A stretch of 64,000 nucleotides of DNA from Burkholderiales bacterium. Lineage in GTDB: Bacteria; Pseudomonadota; Gammaproteobacteria; Burkholderiales; Burkholderiaceae_C. Position 1 is the stretch's first letter. Each line of letters opens with the position of its first letter. The position numbers were made by a program, and so were the translations under genes. The stretch is taken from assembly GCA_947381415.1 (NCBI GenBank), contig CANCVB010000002.1, positions 106,487 through 170,486 on the forward strand, written 5' to 3'. A model generated the notes under the pieces. It worked only from the letters and a program-made list of their open reading frames with translations. It was not told where the DNA came from and did no database searches. Below, one piece after another: positions 8,933-18,003 of this stretch.

Positions 8933-9471
8933 GTCACTTTCAATACTGCCCCATGTGCGCCACCGAGTTGCAACTCATCACCCAAGATGAAGACGGTGGT
9001 CCCAAAGCACGCATGCGCTGTGTGGTGTGCAACTGGACGCATTGGAACAACCCCACGCCCGTGCTGGCGGCCATTGTTCAATATGGTGATCAAATTTTGC
9101 TGGCGCGCAATGCCGCATGGCCTGGACGTCGGTTTGCCCTGATCACCGGTTTCATGGAGGCCGGTGAGACCCCTGAAGAAGGCATTTCAAGAGAGGTGGC
9201 TGAGGAAACCAATCTGAACGTGACAAGCCTGAAGTTGGTGGGGGTCTACGACTTTCAGCGCATGAACCAGGTCATCATTGCTTACCATGCGGTGGCCGAA
9301 GGTGACATTCGCTTGTCCCCAGAGTTGGCCGAGTACAAATTGTTCAACTACCCAGACATCATCTGCTGGCCTGCTGGCACGGGTTATGCCATGGGTGACT
9401 GGTTGCGCACCCAGGGCATAGAGCCGCGCTTCATGAGCTGGGAAGAGCGAGCCGCGCAAAATTTAGAATGA
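8929..9471 (+). CDS. NUDIX hydrolase with zinc ribbon (NudC-like)
   Basis: 180 residues. An N-terminal zinc ribbon (CPMC at 7-10, CVVC at 31-34) precedes a Nudix fold. The Nudix box runs from Gly74 to about residue 96 (GFMEAGETPEEGISREVAEE), with the REVAEE metal-binding glutamates intact. The combination resembles the C-terminal half of NudC-type NADH/mRNA-cap pyrophosphatases, but the usual N-terminal domain is missing and the substrate is unknown. It overlaps cysM upstream and tusA downstream by ATGA junctions, so the three genes should be translationally coupled. Confidence 0.85.
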   Translation: MSHFQYCPMCATELQLITQDEDGGPKARMRCVVCNWTHWNNPTPVLAAIVQYGDQILLARNAAWPGRRFALITGFMEAGETPEEGISREVAEETNLNVTSLKLVGVYDFQRMNQVIIAYHAVAEGDIRLSPELAEYKLFNYPDIICWPAGTGYAMGDWLRTQGIEPRFMSWEERAAQNLE

Positions 9472-9704
9472 CCGCAATGCAGATCGATCAAGAATTAGAC
9501 ACACGCGGCTTGAATTGCCCTTTGCCCATTTTGAAAGCCAAAAAAGCACTGACCGCCATGCAAAGCGGTCAATTGCTCAAAGTGGTGTCCACCGACAAAG
9601 GCTCCTTGCGCGACTTCGCTGCTTTCTCCAAGCAGACAGGCAATGAGTTGATGTCGCAAGAAACAGTGGGCGACGACTTCATCCACGTCTTGAAAAGACG
9701 CTGA
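9468..9704 (+). CDS. tusA: TusA-family sulfur carrier protein
   Basis: 78 residues. The diagnostic LDTRGLNCPLPILKAKKAL carries the sulfur-accepting cysteine (Cys17) and the CPxP motif; the rest fits the small two-layer TusA/SirA fold. TusA-family proteins relay persulfide sulfur from cysteine desulfurase to 2-thiouridine in tRNA, molybdenum cofactor or other acceptors. Position at the end of a cysM-nudix-tusA operon supports a role in sulfur trafficking. An ATG three codons in (9477) is an alternative start; ATG 9468 overlaps the upstream stop. Confidence 0.88.
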   Translation: MTAMQIDQELDTRGLNCPLPILKAKKALTAMQSGQLLKVVSTDKGSLRDFAAFSKQTGNELMSQETVGDDFIHVLKRR

Positions 9705-9707
9705 CGT

Positions 9708-10484
9708 TTACTTCAAGTTGCCCGATAAAAACTGGGCCAGTCGCTCGCTCTTGGGCGAACCCAGCACCTCTGCTGGAACACCTTGCTCCTCGATCTTGCC
9801 TTGGTGCAAAAAAATCAATTGGTTGGCCACTTCTCTGGCAAAACCCATTTCATGCGTCACCACCAACATGGTGCGACCTTCTTTGGCCAAGCCTGTCATG
9901 ACACGCAGCACTTCAGTGACCAGCTCAGGGTCCAGGGCGCTGGTGGGCTCGTCAAACAACATCACCTCAGGCTCCACCGCCAAGGCGCGGGCGATGGCCA
10001 CACGTTGTTGTTGACCACCACTCAAGTGCAGCGGGTAGCGGTCTTCAACGCCAGCCAAATCGACTTGTTGCAAATAATGACGCGCTGTTTGAATGGCTTG
10101 TTCTCGCGCCACACCCAACACATGCACAGGTGCTTCAATGATGTTTTCCAACACCGTCATGTGAGCCCATAAATTGAAATGCTGGAACACCATGGCCAGC
10201 TTGGTACGCATGCGTTGCAGTTGTTGGGCATTTTGTGCGGTGAGTTGACCCTGCTTGTCTTTCACCAACACCATTTCTTCACCAGCAACTTCAATGCTGC
10301 CTTGATGCGGCCTCTCCAGTAAATTGATGCAGCGCAAGAGGGTGCTTTTGCCAGAACCCGAACTGCCAATGAGTGCGATCACATCTCCTGCACTTGCTTG
10401 CAAGGAAACACCTTTGAGCACCTCGTTGTCGCCATAACGCTTGTGCAAATGGGTGATTTTTAATTTGTGTTCGGAAGAATTCAT
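9708..10484 (-). CDS. hisP: Polar amino acid ABC transporter, ATP-binding protein (HisP/ArtP-like)
   Basis: 258 residues with a complete nucleotide-binding domain: Walker A GSSGSGKSTLLR, the Q-loop, signature LSGGQQQRVAIARAL, Walker B EVMLFDEPTSALDP, and the switch histidine in VVTHEMGFAREVA. Closest in pattern to HisP/ArtP/GlnQ importers. It is the last gene of binding protein-permease-permease-ATPase on the minus strand and energises uptake through the HisQ/HisM-like pair. Substrate inferred as basic amino acids from the binding protein; not proven. Confidence 0.9.
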   Translation of the reverse strand: MNSSEHKLKITHLHKRYGDNEVLKGVSLQASAGDVIALIGSSGSGKSTLLRCINLLERPHQGSIEVAGEEMVLVKDKQGQLTAQNAQQLQRMRTKLAMVFQHFNLWAHMTVLENIIEAPVHVLGVAREQAIQTARHYLQQVDLAGVEDRYPLHLSGGQQQRVAIARALAVEPEVMLFDEPTSALDPELVTEVLRVMTGLAKEGRTMLVVTHEMGFAREVANQLIFLHQGKIEEQGVPAEVLGSPKSERLAQFLSGNLK

Positions 10485-10507
10485 GGGGTGGCGAACTTAA
10501 TCAACTA

Positions 10508-11227
10508 TCAAACGTTGGATGAACGTGGTGCCAGGAAGGCCAAATACCGTCGCTCTATCAACTTGAAAATGCCAGACAAGGTGAAGGTCATCAAGAGGTA
10601 GATCAAGCCGGCAAACAAATAAGCTTCAAAGGGCAAATAAAACTTGGAATACACACGACTTGCCGCTGAGGTGAGGTCTATCAAACTGGGCACTGCGCTG
10701 GCCAAGCTGGTGGTTTGCAACATCATGACCACTTCGTTGCCATAGGCGGGCAAGGTGCGTCGAAATGCACTGGGCAAGGTCACGCTCCACATGATTTGCC
10801 AGTGGTTCATGCCAAAAGCTTGTGCAGCTTCAATTTCACCTGGATTGGTCTCACGAATGGCGCCTGCCAACATTTCGGCGGTGTAGGCTGCTGTGTTCAA
10901 ACTCAAGGCCAGCACCGCGCAAAATGCGGGATCTTTGAAATGGGTCCAAGGCCAGACATCATCCCAGCGGGCTTGAATCCATTCAAGCTGACCCAAGCCG
11001 TAATAAATCAGGTAGACCTGTATCAACAGAGGTGTGCCGCGAAACACATAGGTGTATGCGCCCACCAGCAAGCGCAGCCACTTCCAACGCTCTGTGAGGG
11101 CAATGGCCATGAACAAAGCCAGCACGCCACCCACCAGCAAGCTTGAACACAGCAAACCCAAGGTGGTGACAATGCCCTCCCCATAAAGCGCCAGGTTCTC
11201 AGCTTGGAAGATGACGTCCCACTTCAC
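10508..11227 (-). CDS. hisM: Polar amino acid ABC transporter permease (HisM-like)
   Basis: 239 residues starting at GTG 11227, overlapping the upstream permease stop (GTGA). About five transmembrane segments are visible, plus the cytoplasmic EAA-type loop GEIEAAQAFGMNHWQIMWSVTLPSAFRRTLP, which docks on the ATPase. YVFRGTPLLIQVYLIYYG is typical of the HisM/GlnP family. It forms a heterodimeric inner-membrane channel with the HisQ-like protein. Confidence 0.9.
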   Translation of the reverse strand: MKWDVIFQAENLALYGEGIVTTLGLLCSSLLVGGVLALFMAIALTERWKWLRLLVGAYTYVFRGTPLLIQVYLIYYGLGQLEWIQARWDDVWPWTHFKDPAFCAVLALSLNTAAYTAEMLAGAIRETNPGEIEAAQAFGMNHWQIMWSVTLPSAFRRTLPAYGNEVVMMLQTTSLASAVPSLIDLTSAASRVYSKFYLPFEAYLFAGLIYLLMTFTLSGIFKLIERRYLAFLAPRSSNV

Positions 11228-11913
11228 AGCAACACCACCTGTCGGGTACCTAAACTGTATTTATCGTTCAGCTTGCGCAAGCCCCACAAAGACAGGCTGG
11301 TGAACACCAAAAACAACAAACCCGTGAACAACAAAAACACAAAGGGCTGACGTGTGGCTGCACTGGCTTGTTTGGCCAAATAAGTCATGTCGTGCAAGCC
11401 AATCAAACTGACCAGCGCCGTGGCTTTGATGAGAACCAACCAGTTGTTGCTGAATCCTGGCAAGGCGTAGCGCACCATCTGGGGCAGGATGATGCGAAAA
11501 AAAATCTGTCTGCGGCTCATGCCAAATGCTTGTGCAGCCTCGGCTTGTCCTGCGGGAATGGCCAAGATGGCGCCGCGAAACGTTTCGCTCATGTAGGCGC
11601 CGTAAATCACGCCGAGTGTGAGTACACCTGCAAAAAAGGGGTTGATGTCAACCGAGGTGCTGCTGCCCAACATGCGCAGCAATTGGTTCAAACCCATGGT
11701 GCCGCCGTAAAACACCAGCAGCATCAAGACCAATTCAGGGATGCCACGCATGACGGTGGCGTACGCTGTGGCGAGGTAAACCGACGTGCGGTTTTTAGAC
11801 AACCGGGCGGCGGCTGTGAGCAGGCCCAATGCAACAGCAATGGCAAGGGAGGTCAGCGCCACAGCGGCGCTGATCAGGGACCCTTGCAAGATGCTGAAGT
11901 AATAGCCGCTCAC
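11224..11913 (-). CDS. hisQ: Polar amino acid ABC transporter permease (HisQ-like)
   Basis: 229 residues from GTG 11913. Family features include VMRGIPELVLMLLVFYGG and the EAA loop GQAEAAQAFGMSRRQIFFRIILP; five hydrophobic membrane segments. Pairs with the HisM-like permease encoded immediately downstream (4-bp overlap). Thirty-two bases separate it from the binding-protein gene. Confidence 0.9.
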   Translation of the reverse strand: MSGYYFSILQGSLISAAVALTSLAIAVALGLLTAAARLSKNRTSVYLATAYATVMRGIPELVLMLLVFYGGTMGLNQLLRMLGSSTSVDINPFFAGVLTLGVIYGAYMSETFRGAILAIPAGQAEAAQAFGMSRRQIFFRIILPQMVRYALPGFSNNWLVLIKATALVSLIGLHDMTYLAKQASAATRQPFVFLLFTGLLFLVFTSLSLWGLRKLNDKYSLGTRQVVLL

Positions 11914-11945
11914 GGGCTCAATACCTGTTGAATGACGGGTGCGAA

Positions 11946-12779
11946 TTACTCGCCATACACATCGATGTTGTACTTGGCGAAGTATTTGTCATTCATGGCT
12001 TTGTAACTGCCATTGGCGCGAATGGTTTTGATGGCGGTATTGATGTCCGCTTTCAAAGCGTCTTGACCTTTGCGCATGGCCACACCAATGCCATAACCGT
12101 AGTATTTGGAGTCACGCAGTTCAGGGCCCATCAATGCGAAAGCAGCACCTTCAGGCTTGCTCAAAAAACCACCAGAGACTTCGAGGTAATCGGCCACAGT
12201 GCCGTCAATGCGACCGGCTTTGAGGTCGAGGTAAACCTGGTCTTGGGCTTCATAGGAGTTCACCACCACGCCAGCTGTCTTGAGTTCACCCAAGGCATAG
12301 GCTTCTTGTGTCGAGCCTTTCAGCACGCCAATTTTCTTGCCTTTGATGGAGGCTGGGTCGGTGAATTTCACGGTTTTCTTCAACACGATGCGGCTGGGCG
12401 TGTTGTAGTACTTGTCTGAGAAATCCACTTCTTTCATGCGGTCATCGGTGATGGACATGGAGCTGATGATGACGTCGTATTTTTGAGCGGTCAGGCCTGG
12501 AATCATGCTGTCCCAGACTTGTTCCACAAACACACATTTGCGTTTGACTTGTTCGCAAATGGCATTGGCCATGTCGACATCAAAACCGGTGGGTTGGCCA
12601 TCCGCAGTTTTGAAAGTGAAGGGTTCATAAGTGGGGTCGATCGCCACTTTGAGCTCGGCAGGCGCCGCAGCAGGCGCGGGTGTGGCCACAGCAGGCTGGG
12701 CGGCTTCTTTTTTCGAGCAAGCGGCCAATGCAAGCAGCAGAACGGGTAACAACAGCAGGGGTTTGAACGTGGTTTTCAC
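11946..12779 (-). CDS. Polar amino acid ABC transporter substrate-binding lipoprotein
   Basis: 277 residues from GTG 12779, preceded by AAAGGAAA six bases upstream. The signal peptide ends in a lipobox (LLALAAC), so the mature protein is lipid-anchored rather than free. An Ala/Pro linker precedes a type-2 periplasmic binding domain: KVAIDPTYEPFTF, GFDVDMANAICEQ, DVIISSMSITDDRMKEVDFS, and KIGVLKGSTQEAY. The pattern matches LAO/HisJ-like proteins for lysine, arginine, ornithine or histidine. First gene of the transporter operon, only 39 bp after valS, so it may be co-transcribed with valS. Confidence 0.9.
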   Translation of the reverse strand: MKTTFKPLLLLPVLLLALAACSKKEAAQPAVATPAPAAAPAELKVAIDPTYEPFTFKTADGQPTGFDVDMANAICEQVKRKCVFVEQVWDSMIPGLTAQKYDVIISSMSITDDRMKEVDFSDKYYNTPSRIVLKKTVKFTDPASIKGKKIGVLKGSTQEAYALGELKTAGVVVNSYEAQDQVYLDLKAGRIDGTVADYLEVSGGFLSKPEGAAFALMGPELRDSKYYGYGIGVAMRKGQDALKADINTAIKTIRANGSYKAMNDKYFAKYNIDVYGE

Positions 12780-12818
12780 AGGGGTTTCCTTTGGGGTTGA
12801 TGAGCAGGGACAAAAAAA

Positions 12819-15716
12819 TCAATTCAATCGTTTCAATTGGTCTTCAATCTTATTCAATGTGGCTTCAAAGTCTGCCACACGTTGACGCTCTTGGGCGATG
12901 ACAGCAGGCGGTGCTTTGGCCACAAAAGCTTCGTTGCCCAGTTTGCCATTGGCTTTGGCGATTTCATTTTGCAGCCTGGCCACTTCTTTGCCCAGGCGAA
13001 TCTTTTCAGCCGCCACGTCCACTTCCATGAACAAGCACAAACGGGTTTCACCGACCACCGCCACGGGCGCGGCTTGGGCCGCAGTTTGCCATGCAACTTG
13101 GTCGTCAAACACCTTGACGTCGCTGAGCTTGGCCAGTGCTTGCAACACGGGTGCGTTGGCACGCATGAACTCGGCATTGCCCAAAGCAAACATGGGCATG
13201 CGGGTGGAGGGGGAGACGTTCATCTCACCGCGCAAATTTCGGCAGGCATCGACCAATGATTTCAACTGGTTCACATTGGCGATGGCTTGTTCATCGACCT
13301 TGTTCATCTGCGCTTCGGGGTAGCGGGCAATGCTCACGGACTCGCCAGCCAAACCCGCCACGGGCGCGACTTTTTGCCAGAGTTCTTCGGTGATGAACGG
13401 GATGATGGGGTGTGCCAAACGCAAAATGGCTTCCAAGGTGCGAATCAGTGTGCGGCGGGTGGCGCGCTGTTCTGCAGGACCGCCGGTTTGGATTTGCACC
13501 TTGGCAATTTCCAAATACCAATCGCAATACTCGTTCCACACAAATTCATAGATCGAGGTGGCCACATTGTCCAAGCGGTATTCTTCAAAGCCCTTGGCCA
13601 CATCGGCTTCCACCTGTTGCAACACAGACGAAATCCAGCGGTCGGCCTGGCTGAAATGCATATAGCCATGGGCTTTGCCGCCGGGTGCGCAATCGGCCTT
13701 GGTGTGGTCCATCAGGCCACAGTCTTGGCCTTCGCAGTTCATCAGCACAAAGCGGGTGGCGTTCCACAGCTTGTTACAAAAATTGCGATAACCCTCGCAG
13801 CGTTTGCTGTCAAAGTTGATGCTGCGCCCCAAACTGGCCAAGGCCGCAAAGGTGAAGCGCAAGGCATCTGCACCATAGGCGGGAATGCCCTCGGGAAATT
13901 CTTTTTGTGTGTTCTTGAGCACCTGGGGAGCTGTTTCGGGTTTGCGCAGGCCTTGTGAGCGTTTCTCCAGCAGGGGTTCGAGTGCGATGCCATCGATCAA
14001 GTCGACCGGGTCCAGCACATTGCCCTCGCTTTTGCTCATCTTTTTACCCTGGGCATCGCGCACCAAGCCATGGATGTACACATGCTTGAAAGGCACCTTG
14101 CCTGTGAAATGCGTGGTCATCATGATCATGCGGGCCACCCAGAAGAAGATGATGTCGTAGCCCGTCACCAACACGCTGGAGGGCAGGTACAAATCTTTGT
14201 CTTCCGGGCTCAAGGTGCTGAACGGCACCAAGGCACTGGAATACCAGGTGTCCAACACGTCTTCATCGCGCCTGAGCGTTTTGCCAGGGGCTTGGGCTTG
14301 CGCATCGGCTTCGTTGTGGGCCACGTACACATGGCCTTCTTCGTCATACCAAGCCGGAATTTGATGGCCCCACCACAGTTGACGTGAAATGCACCAATCG
14401 GTGATGTTGTTCATCCACTGGTTGTAGGTGTTGACCCAGTTCTCGGGCACAAACTTCACCTCGCCTGACTGCACCGCATCGATGGCTTTTTGCGCAATGC
14501 TTTTGCCGGTGGGGTCTTGGTCGCTGACTTTGTTCATGGCCACAAACCATTGGTCGGTCAGCATGGGTTCCACCACTTGGCCGGTGCGGGCGCAAATGGG
14601 CAGCATCATCTTGTGGGGTTTGATCTCTTGCAAAAAGCCCTGTGCATCCAAGTCCGAGAGCAAGGCTTTGCGCGCTTCAAAGCGGTCCATGCCTTGGTAG
14701 GCGGCAGGGCCGTTCTCATTCACCTTGGCATCCAAGGTGAAGATGGTGATAAGGGGCAAGTTGTGGCGCTGGGCACAGGCGTAGTCGTTGAAATCGTGTG
14801 CACCTGTGATCTTCACGCAACCAGACCCAAACTCGCGGTCCACAAAGTCGTCGGCAATGATGGGAATTTGCCGATCACACAAAGGCAGGTCCACCATCTG
14901 GCCCAGCACATGTTTGTAGCGTTCGTCTTCGGGGTGAACCGCCAATGCACCATCGGCCATCATGGTCTCAGGGCGTGTGGTGGCAATCACCATGCCTTTT
15001 TGCATCACGCCATCGATCATCTGTGGACCTTTGGCAAAGGGGTAGCAGATGTAGTGCATCTTGCCTTCGGACTCGGTGGCTTCCACTTCCAAGTCAGATA
15101 CCGCACTCATGAGCACCGGGTCCCAGTTCACCAAGCGCTTGCCTCGGTAAATCAAACCTTGTTGGTAGAGCTTGACGAAAGTGTCTGTGACCACGGGCGA
15201 CAGTTTGTCGTCCATGGTGAAGTACTCGCGGCTCCAGTCCACACTGTCGCCCATGCGGCGCATTTGTTGGGTGATGGTGTTGCCGGATTGTTCTTTCCAC
15301 TCCCATACCTTGCTGATGAAGTTTTTGCGAGCGTCCACAGGGGTGGGACCCATGTCGTGGCGGCTGATGCCCTGACCTTGAAGCTGGCGTTCCACCACAA
15401 TTTGCGTGGCGATGCCCGCATGGTCGGTGCCAGGAATCCACACGGTGTTGAAGCCGCGCATACGGTGGTAACGCGTCAGGCTGTCCATGATGGTTTGGTT
15501 GAACGCATGACCCATGTGCAAAGTACCCGTCACGTTGGGCGGCGGCAACTGGATGGCAAAGGCCGGTTGTTCTGCTTGGGGCTGGCCCGTACCTCTGTAG
15601 CCTGCGACGCCGTAGCCGCGCTTTTCCCACTCAGGGCCCCAATGGGCCTCCAGGGCTGCGGGTTCAAAAGATTTGGACAGGCTGTCTAAGCCGGGCTGAG
15701 AAGGTGTAGGGGACAT
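12819..15716 (-). CDS. valS: Valyl-tRNA synthetase
   Basis: 965 residues from ATG 15716 ([10 protein letters not shown]); a further 13 in-frame residues upstream lack family sequence. Class I signature [16 protein letters not shown] places the HIGH motif at residues 67-70, and the [18 protein letters not shown] motif lies in the centre. The editing (CP1) domain is visible through [17 protein letters not shown] and [16 protein letters not shown]. The C-terminal coiled-coil tRNA-binding arm is present. It charges tRNA-Val in the cytoplasm. Confidence 0.97.
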   Translation of the reverse strand: MSPTPSQPGLDSLSKSFEPAALEAHWGPEWEKRGYGVAGYRGTGQPQAEQPAFAIQLPPPNVTGTLHMGHAFNQTIMDSLTRYHRMRGFNTVWIPGTDHAGIATQIVVERQLQGQGISRHDMGPTPVDARKNFISKVWEWKEQSGNTITQQMRRMGDSVDWSREYFTMDDKLSPVVTDTFVKLYQQGLIYRGKRLVNWDPVLMSAVSDLEVEATESEGKMHYICYPFAKGPQMIDGVMQKGMVIATTRPETMMADGALAVHPEDERYKHVLGQMVDLPLCDRQIPIIADDFVDREFGSGCVKITGAHDFNDYACAQRHNLPLITIFTLDAKVNENGPAAYQGMDRFEARKALLSDLDAQGFLQEIKPHKMMLPICARTGQVVEPMLTDQWFVAMNKVSDQDPTGKSIAQKAIDAVQSGEVKFVPENWVNTYNQWMNNITDWCISRQLWWGHQIPAWYDEEGHVYVAHNEADAQAQAPGKTLRRDEDVLDTWYSSALVPFSTLSPEDKDLYLPSSVLVTGYDIIFFWVARMIMMTTHFTGKVPFKHVYIHGLVRDAQGKKMSKSEGNVLDPVDLIDGIALEPLLEKRSQGLRKPETAPQVLKNTQKEFPEGIPAYGADALRFTFAALASLGRSINFDSKRCEGYRNFCNKLWNATRFVLMNCEGQDCGLMDHTKADCAPGGKAHGYMHFSQADRWISSVLQQVEADVAKGFEEYRLDNVATSIYEFVWNEYCDWYLEIAKVQIQTGGPAEQRATRRTLIRTLEAILRLAHPIIPFITEELWQKVAPVAGLAGESVSIARYPEAQMNKVDEQAIANVNQLKSLVDACRNLRGEMNVSPSTRMPMFALGNAEFMRANAPVLQALAKLSDVKVFDDQVAWQTAAQAAPVAVVGETRLCLFMEVDVAAEKIRLGKEVARLQNEIAKANGKLGNEAFVAKAPPAVIAQERQRVADFEATLNKIEDQLKRLN

Positions 15717-15789
15717 GCTTTGCAGACGTAAGGGAGAGTCAAAAGGGAATAGCACAAATATGCCGAGATTCTAGTGTTCTGCGCCAAGC

Positions 15790-15795
15790 TATACT
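15790..15795 (+). promoter_or_regulatory. Putative -10 box of the glycine riboswitch transcript
   Basis: TATACT lies 8 bases before the first paired base of aptamer 1, so transcription should start almost exactly at the riboswitch 5' end. No good -35 hexamer is visible 16-18 bases upstream, so strength or activator dependence is unknown. Confidence 0.5.
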
Positions 15796-15800
15796 GATCA

Positions 15801-15987
15801 CACGTCACCGGGAGAGTGTGTTCAACAGCACCGCCGAAGGAGCAACCGCCCCGGAATCTCTCAGGCCCCAGGACCGGTGACATGTCAGAACTCTGAAGAG
15901 TTGCGGAACTTTGTCAATCCGCACACCGAAGGAGCAAGCCATCGCTTTGCGCGATGCGTGAATCTCTCAGGTCCAGCACAGAGGGGG
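15801..15987 (+). promoter_or_regulatory. Tandem glycine riboswitch
   Basis: Two glycine aptamers stand in a row. Aptamer 1 is closed by a perfect 8-bp P1 (GTCACCGG 15804-15811 with CCGGTGAC 15874-15881). Aptamer 2 is closed by CTCTG (15891-15895) with CAGAG (15979-15983). Both carry the hallmark cores: GGGAGAG near the first P1, CCGAAGGAGCAA in each aptamer (from 15834 and from 15926) and AATCTCTCAGG in each (from 15855 and 15961). A 10-bp hairpin at 15989-16013 follows and is the likely expression platform. It controls the amino acid dehydrogenase gene starting at 16044. Confidence 0.95.
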
Positions 15988-15988
15988 T

Positions 15989-16013
15989 GATGCGCCGTAA
16001 GGTGCGGTGCATC
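15989..16013 (+). promoter_or_regulatory. Hairpin after the glycine riboswitch (candidate expression platform)
   Basis: GATGCGCCGT pairs with GCGGTGCATC (two G-U pairs) around a 5-base loop. Only short T-runs follow (CACCTTT, then GACTTTT), so it is a weak terminator at best. The GGGG ribosome site at 16032-16035 is outside the stem. On or off behaviour cannot be read from the sequence. Confidence 0.5.
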
Positions 16014-16043
16014 CACCTTTCACTGACTTTTGGGGCTTGCTTC

Positions 16044-17312
16044 ATGAAACACATCGCCGTTATTGGTGGTGGCATCACAGGTGTCACCACAGCTTATGCC
16101 TTGGCTCAACAAGGTTTTTCAGTCACTCTGTTTGAACGCCACCGCTACGCTGGCATGGAAACGTCTTACGCCAACGGTGGGCAGCTTTCAGCCTCTAATG
16201 CGGAGGTTTGGAACCACTGGTCTACCTTGGTGAAAGGGTTGAAATGGATGGCTCGTCGTGATGCGCCATTGTTGTTTCACCCCCAAGCCAGTTGGCACCA
16301 GTGGTCATGGCTGACAGAATTTGTGGCGCAGTTACCGCACTATGAAGCCAATACCATCTACACAGCGCAATTGGCCATCGCTGCGCGCGCGTATTTATTC
16401 GAGTGGGCACAGCAAGAACAGATCGATTTCGACTTGAAACGCGAAGGCATTTTGCATATTTACCGCGACCGATCCAGTTTTAACCATGCAGCCAAGGTCA
16501 GTGCTTTGCTACACAAAGGAGGACTGGAGAGGCGAGCCGTCACCCCCCTCGAAATGCGTCATATTGAACCCACTTTGCAAGGGGATTTTTATGGTGGGTT
16601 TTTCACAGAAAGTGACAGCACAGGCGATATACATAAATTTACCTTTGGTCTGTCCAAAGCACTTCTGCGCATGGGGGTCAATACGGTTTATGACGCCCAA
16701 GTCACAGACATTCAAACCAATGGTGAACAGGTGCAATTACAGGTGCAAAGAGAAAACTCCAACGATCGCCAAACAGCAGACGCGGTTGTGATTTGCTGTG
16801 GCACCAGCAGTCGCGCTTTGGCAGCGCAGGTGGGCGATCGGGTGAATGTGTATCCCGTCAAGGGCTACTCCATCACGGTGCATCTCGACGACGCGGCCAG
16901 TCAAGCCAGTGCACCGCAGGTGAGTTTGTTGGATGACGCCACCAAATTGGTGACCAGTCGCTTGGGCGTGGACAGATTTCGGGTAGCCGGAACCGCCGAG
17001 TTCAATGGCTTTAACAAAGATATTCGTGCTGACCGCATTCAACCCTTGGTCGACTGGGTGGCGCAATGTTTTCCTGGCGTGAGCACAAGGCAATTCACGC
17101 CTTGGGCGGGCTTGCGCCCCATGATGCCGAACATGCTGCCCAAAGTTGGGCGGGGTAAGGCTGCGAACGTGTTCTACAACACGGGGCATGGGCATCTGGG
17201 CTGGACCTTGTCGGCAGCCACAGCTGTTGCAGTGGCCAACAGTGTTGCAGACGCAAGAAATGCCAGGGTTCCCCAAAACCACCTCAACAAGCCAGTGGCA
17301 GAACCGGCTTAG
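16044..17312 (+). CDS. FAD-dependent amino acid dehydrogenase, DadA-type
   Basis: 422 residues from ATG 16044, with GGGG 8 bases upstream. N-terminal Rossmann motif HIAVIGGGITGVTTAYALAQ and the DadA-family signature SYANGGQLSASNAEVWNHW; C-terminal FAD closure GLRPMMPNMLPKVG and NTGHGHLGWTLSAATA. Members oxidise D-amino acids or glycine and feed electrons to the respiratory chain. Control by a glycine riboswitch suggests that glycine or a product of its metabolism is the true substrate; that is inference. The gene ends in TAG and the next gene converges 5 bp later. Confidence 0.88.
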   Translation: MKHIAVIGGGITGVTTAYALAQQGFSVTLFERHRYAGMETSYANGGQLSASNAEVWNHWSTLVKGLKWMARRDAPLLFHPQASWHQWSWLTEFVAQLPHYEANTIYTAQLAIAARAYLFEWAQQEQIDFDLKREGILHIYRDRSSFNHAAKVSALLHKGGLERRAVTPLEMRHIEPTLQGDFYGGFFTESDSTGDIHKFTFGLSKALLRMGVNTVYDAQVTDIQTNGEQVQLQVQRENSNDRQTADAVVICCGTSSRALAAQVGDRVNVYPVKGYSITVHLDDAASQASAPQVSLLDDATKLVTSRLGVDRFRVAGTAEFNGFNKDIRADRIQPLVDWVAQCFPGVSTRQFTPWAGLRPMMPNMLPKVGRGKAANVFYNTGHGHLGWTLSAATAVAVANSVADARNARVPQNHLNKPVAEPA

Positions 17313-17317
17313 TCCGA

Positions 17318-17974
17318 TCAGACTTGCGCTGCAATATCGCGCAAGGCCTGCACAAACACATGGGCCGGCTGGCCACCAGAAATCAGGTGGCGGTCGTTGA
17401 TGATGATGGCGGGTACCGAGTGAATGCCTGCACTGGTGTAAAAGTTTTCTTTGGCACGCACTTCCTCTGCATAGGTATCGCTTTGCAGCACCGCTTTGGC
17501 TGCCTCGGTGTCCATGCCAATGCCTTGCACAATAGACAACAAAACAGCGTGGGATTCAATGACCGCAGCTTGTCCTTGGTAGGCTTGCAGAAACGCTTTT
17601 TTCAAACGAAGCTGATCCCCTTCCTGACCTTCAAGCTCCGCCCAATGCAGCAAGCGATGCGCGTCAAAGGTGTTGAAGATGCGCCCGCGACCAGTGGGGT
17701 GAAAAGCAAAGCCCACTTCAGCACCGCGGGCCTTGATGGTTTGGTACATCTGTGCTTGTTGCTCGGCTGTCGAGCCGTACTTTTTTCCCAAATGTTCGAC
17801 CAAGTCTTCACCACCCGGGGGCATTTGTGGGTTCAGTTCAAAAGGCTGGAAATGGATGTTTGCACTGACCTCAGTCTGCAATTCATGCAGCGCTTGCTCT
17901 AGCGCACCCAAGCCCACTGCACACCATGGGCAGGCAATATCAGACACAAAATCAATTTTCATCATTGCGGTCAT
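17318..17974 (-). CDS. DsbA-family oxidoreductase (FrnE-like)
   Basis: 218 residues. ATG 17974 is preferred because AAGGAG lies 8 bases upstream; an earlier GTG sits inside that ribosome site and cannot be used. A thioredoxin-like fold with a CPWC active site (Cys15, Cys18 in SDIACPWCAVGLGALEQAL) and a large helical insertion, ending with the cis-proline strand GIHSVPAIIINDRHLISGGQ. No signal peptide, so it is cytoplasmic like FrnE of Deinococcus and Streptomyces. Function in thiol redox repair is likely; the substrate is unknown. Confidence 0.88.
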   Translation of the reverse strand: MTAMMKIDFVSDIACPWCAVGLGALEQALHELQTEVSANIHFQPFELNPQMPPGGEDLVEHLGKKYGSTAEQQAQMYQTIKARGAEVGFAFHPTGRGRIFNTFDAHRLLHWAELEGQEGDQLRLKKAFLQAYQGQAAVIESHAVLLSIVQGIGMDTEAAKAVLQSDTYAEEVRAKENFYTSAGIHSVPAIIINDRHLISGGQPAHVFVQALRDIAAQV

Positions 17975-18003
17975 TTCCAGCACTCCTTAAGGCAAGACAA
18001 ATG

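Noticed and set aside
14490..15689. A 399-codon open frame antisense to valS
   Set aside because: Fully inside valS, composition typical of an antisense shadow, no ribosome site.
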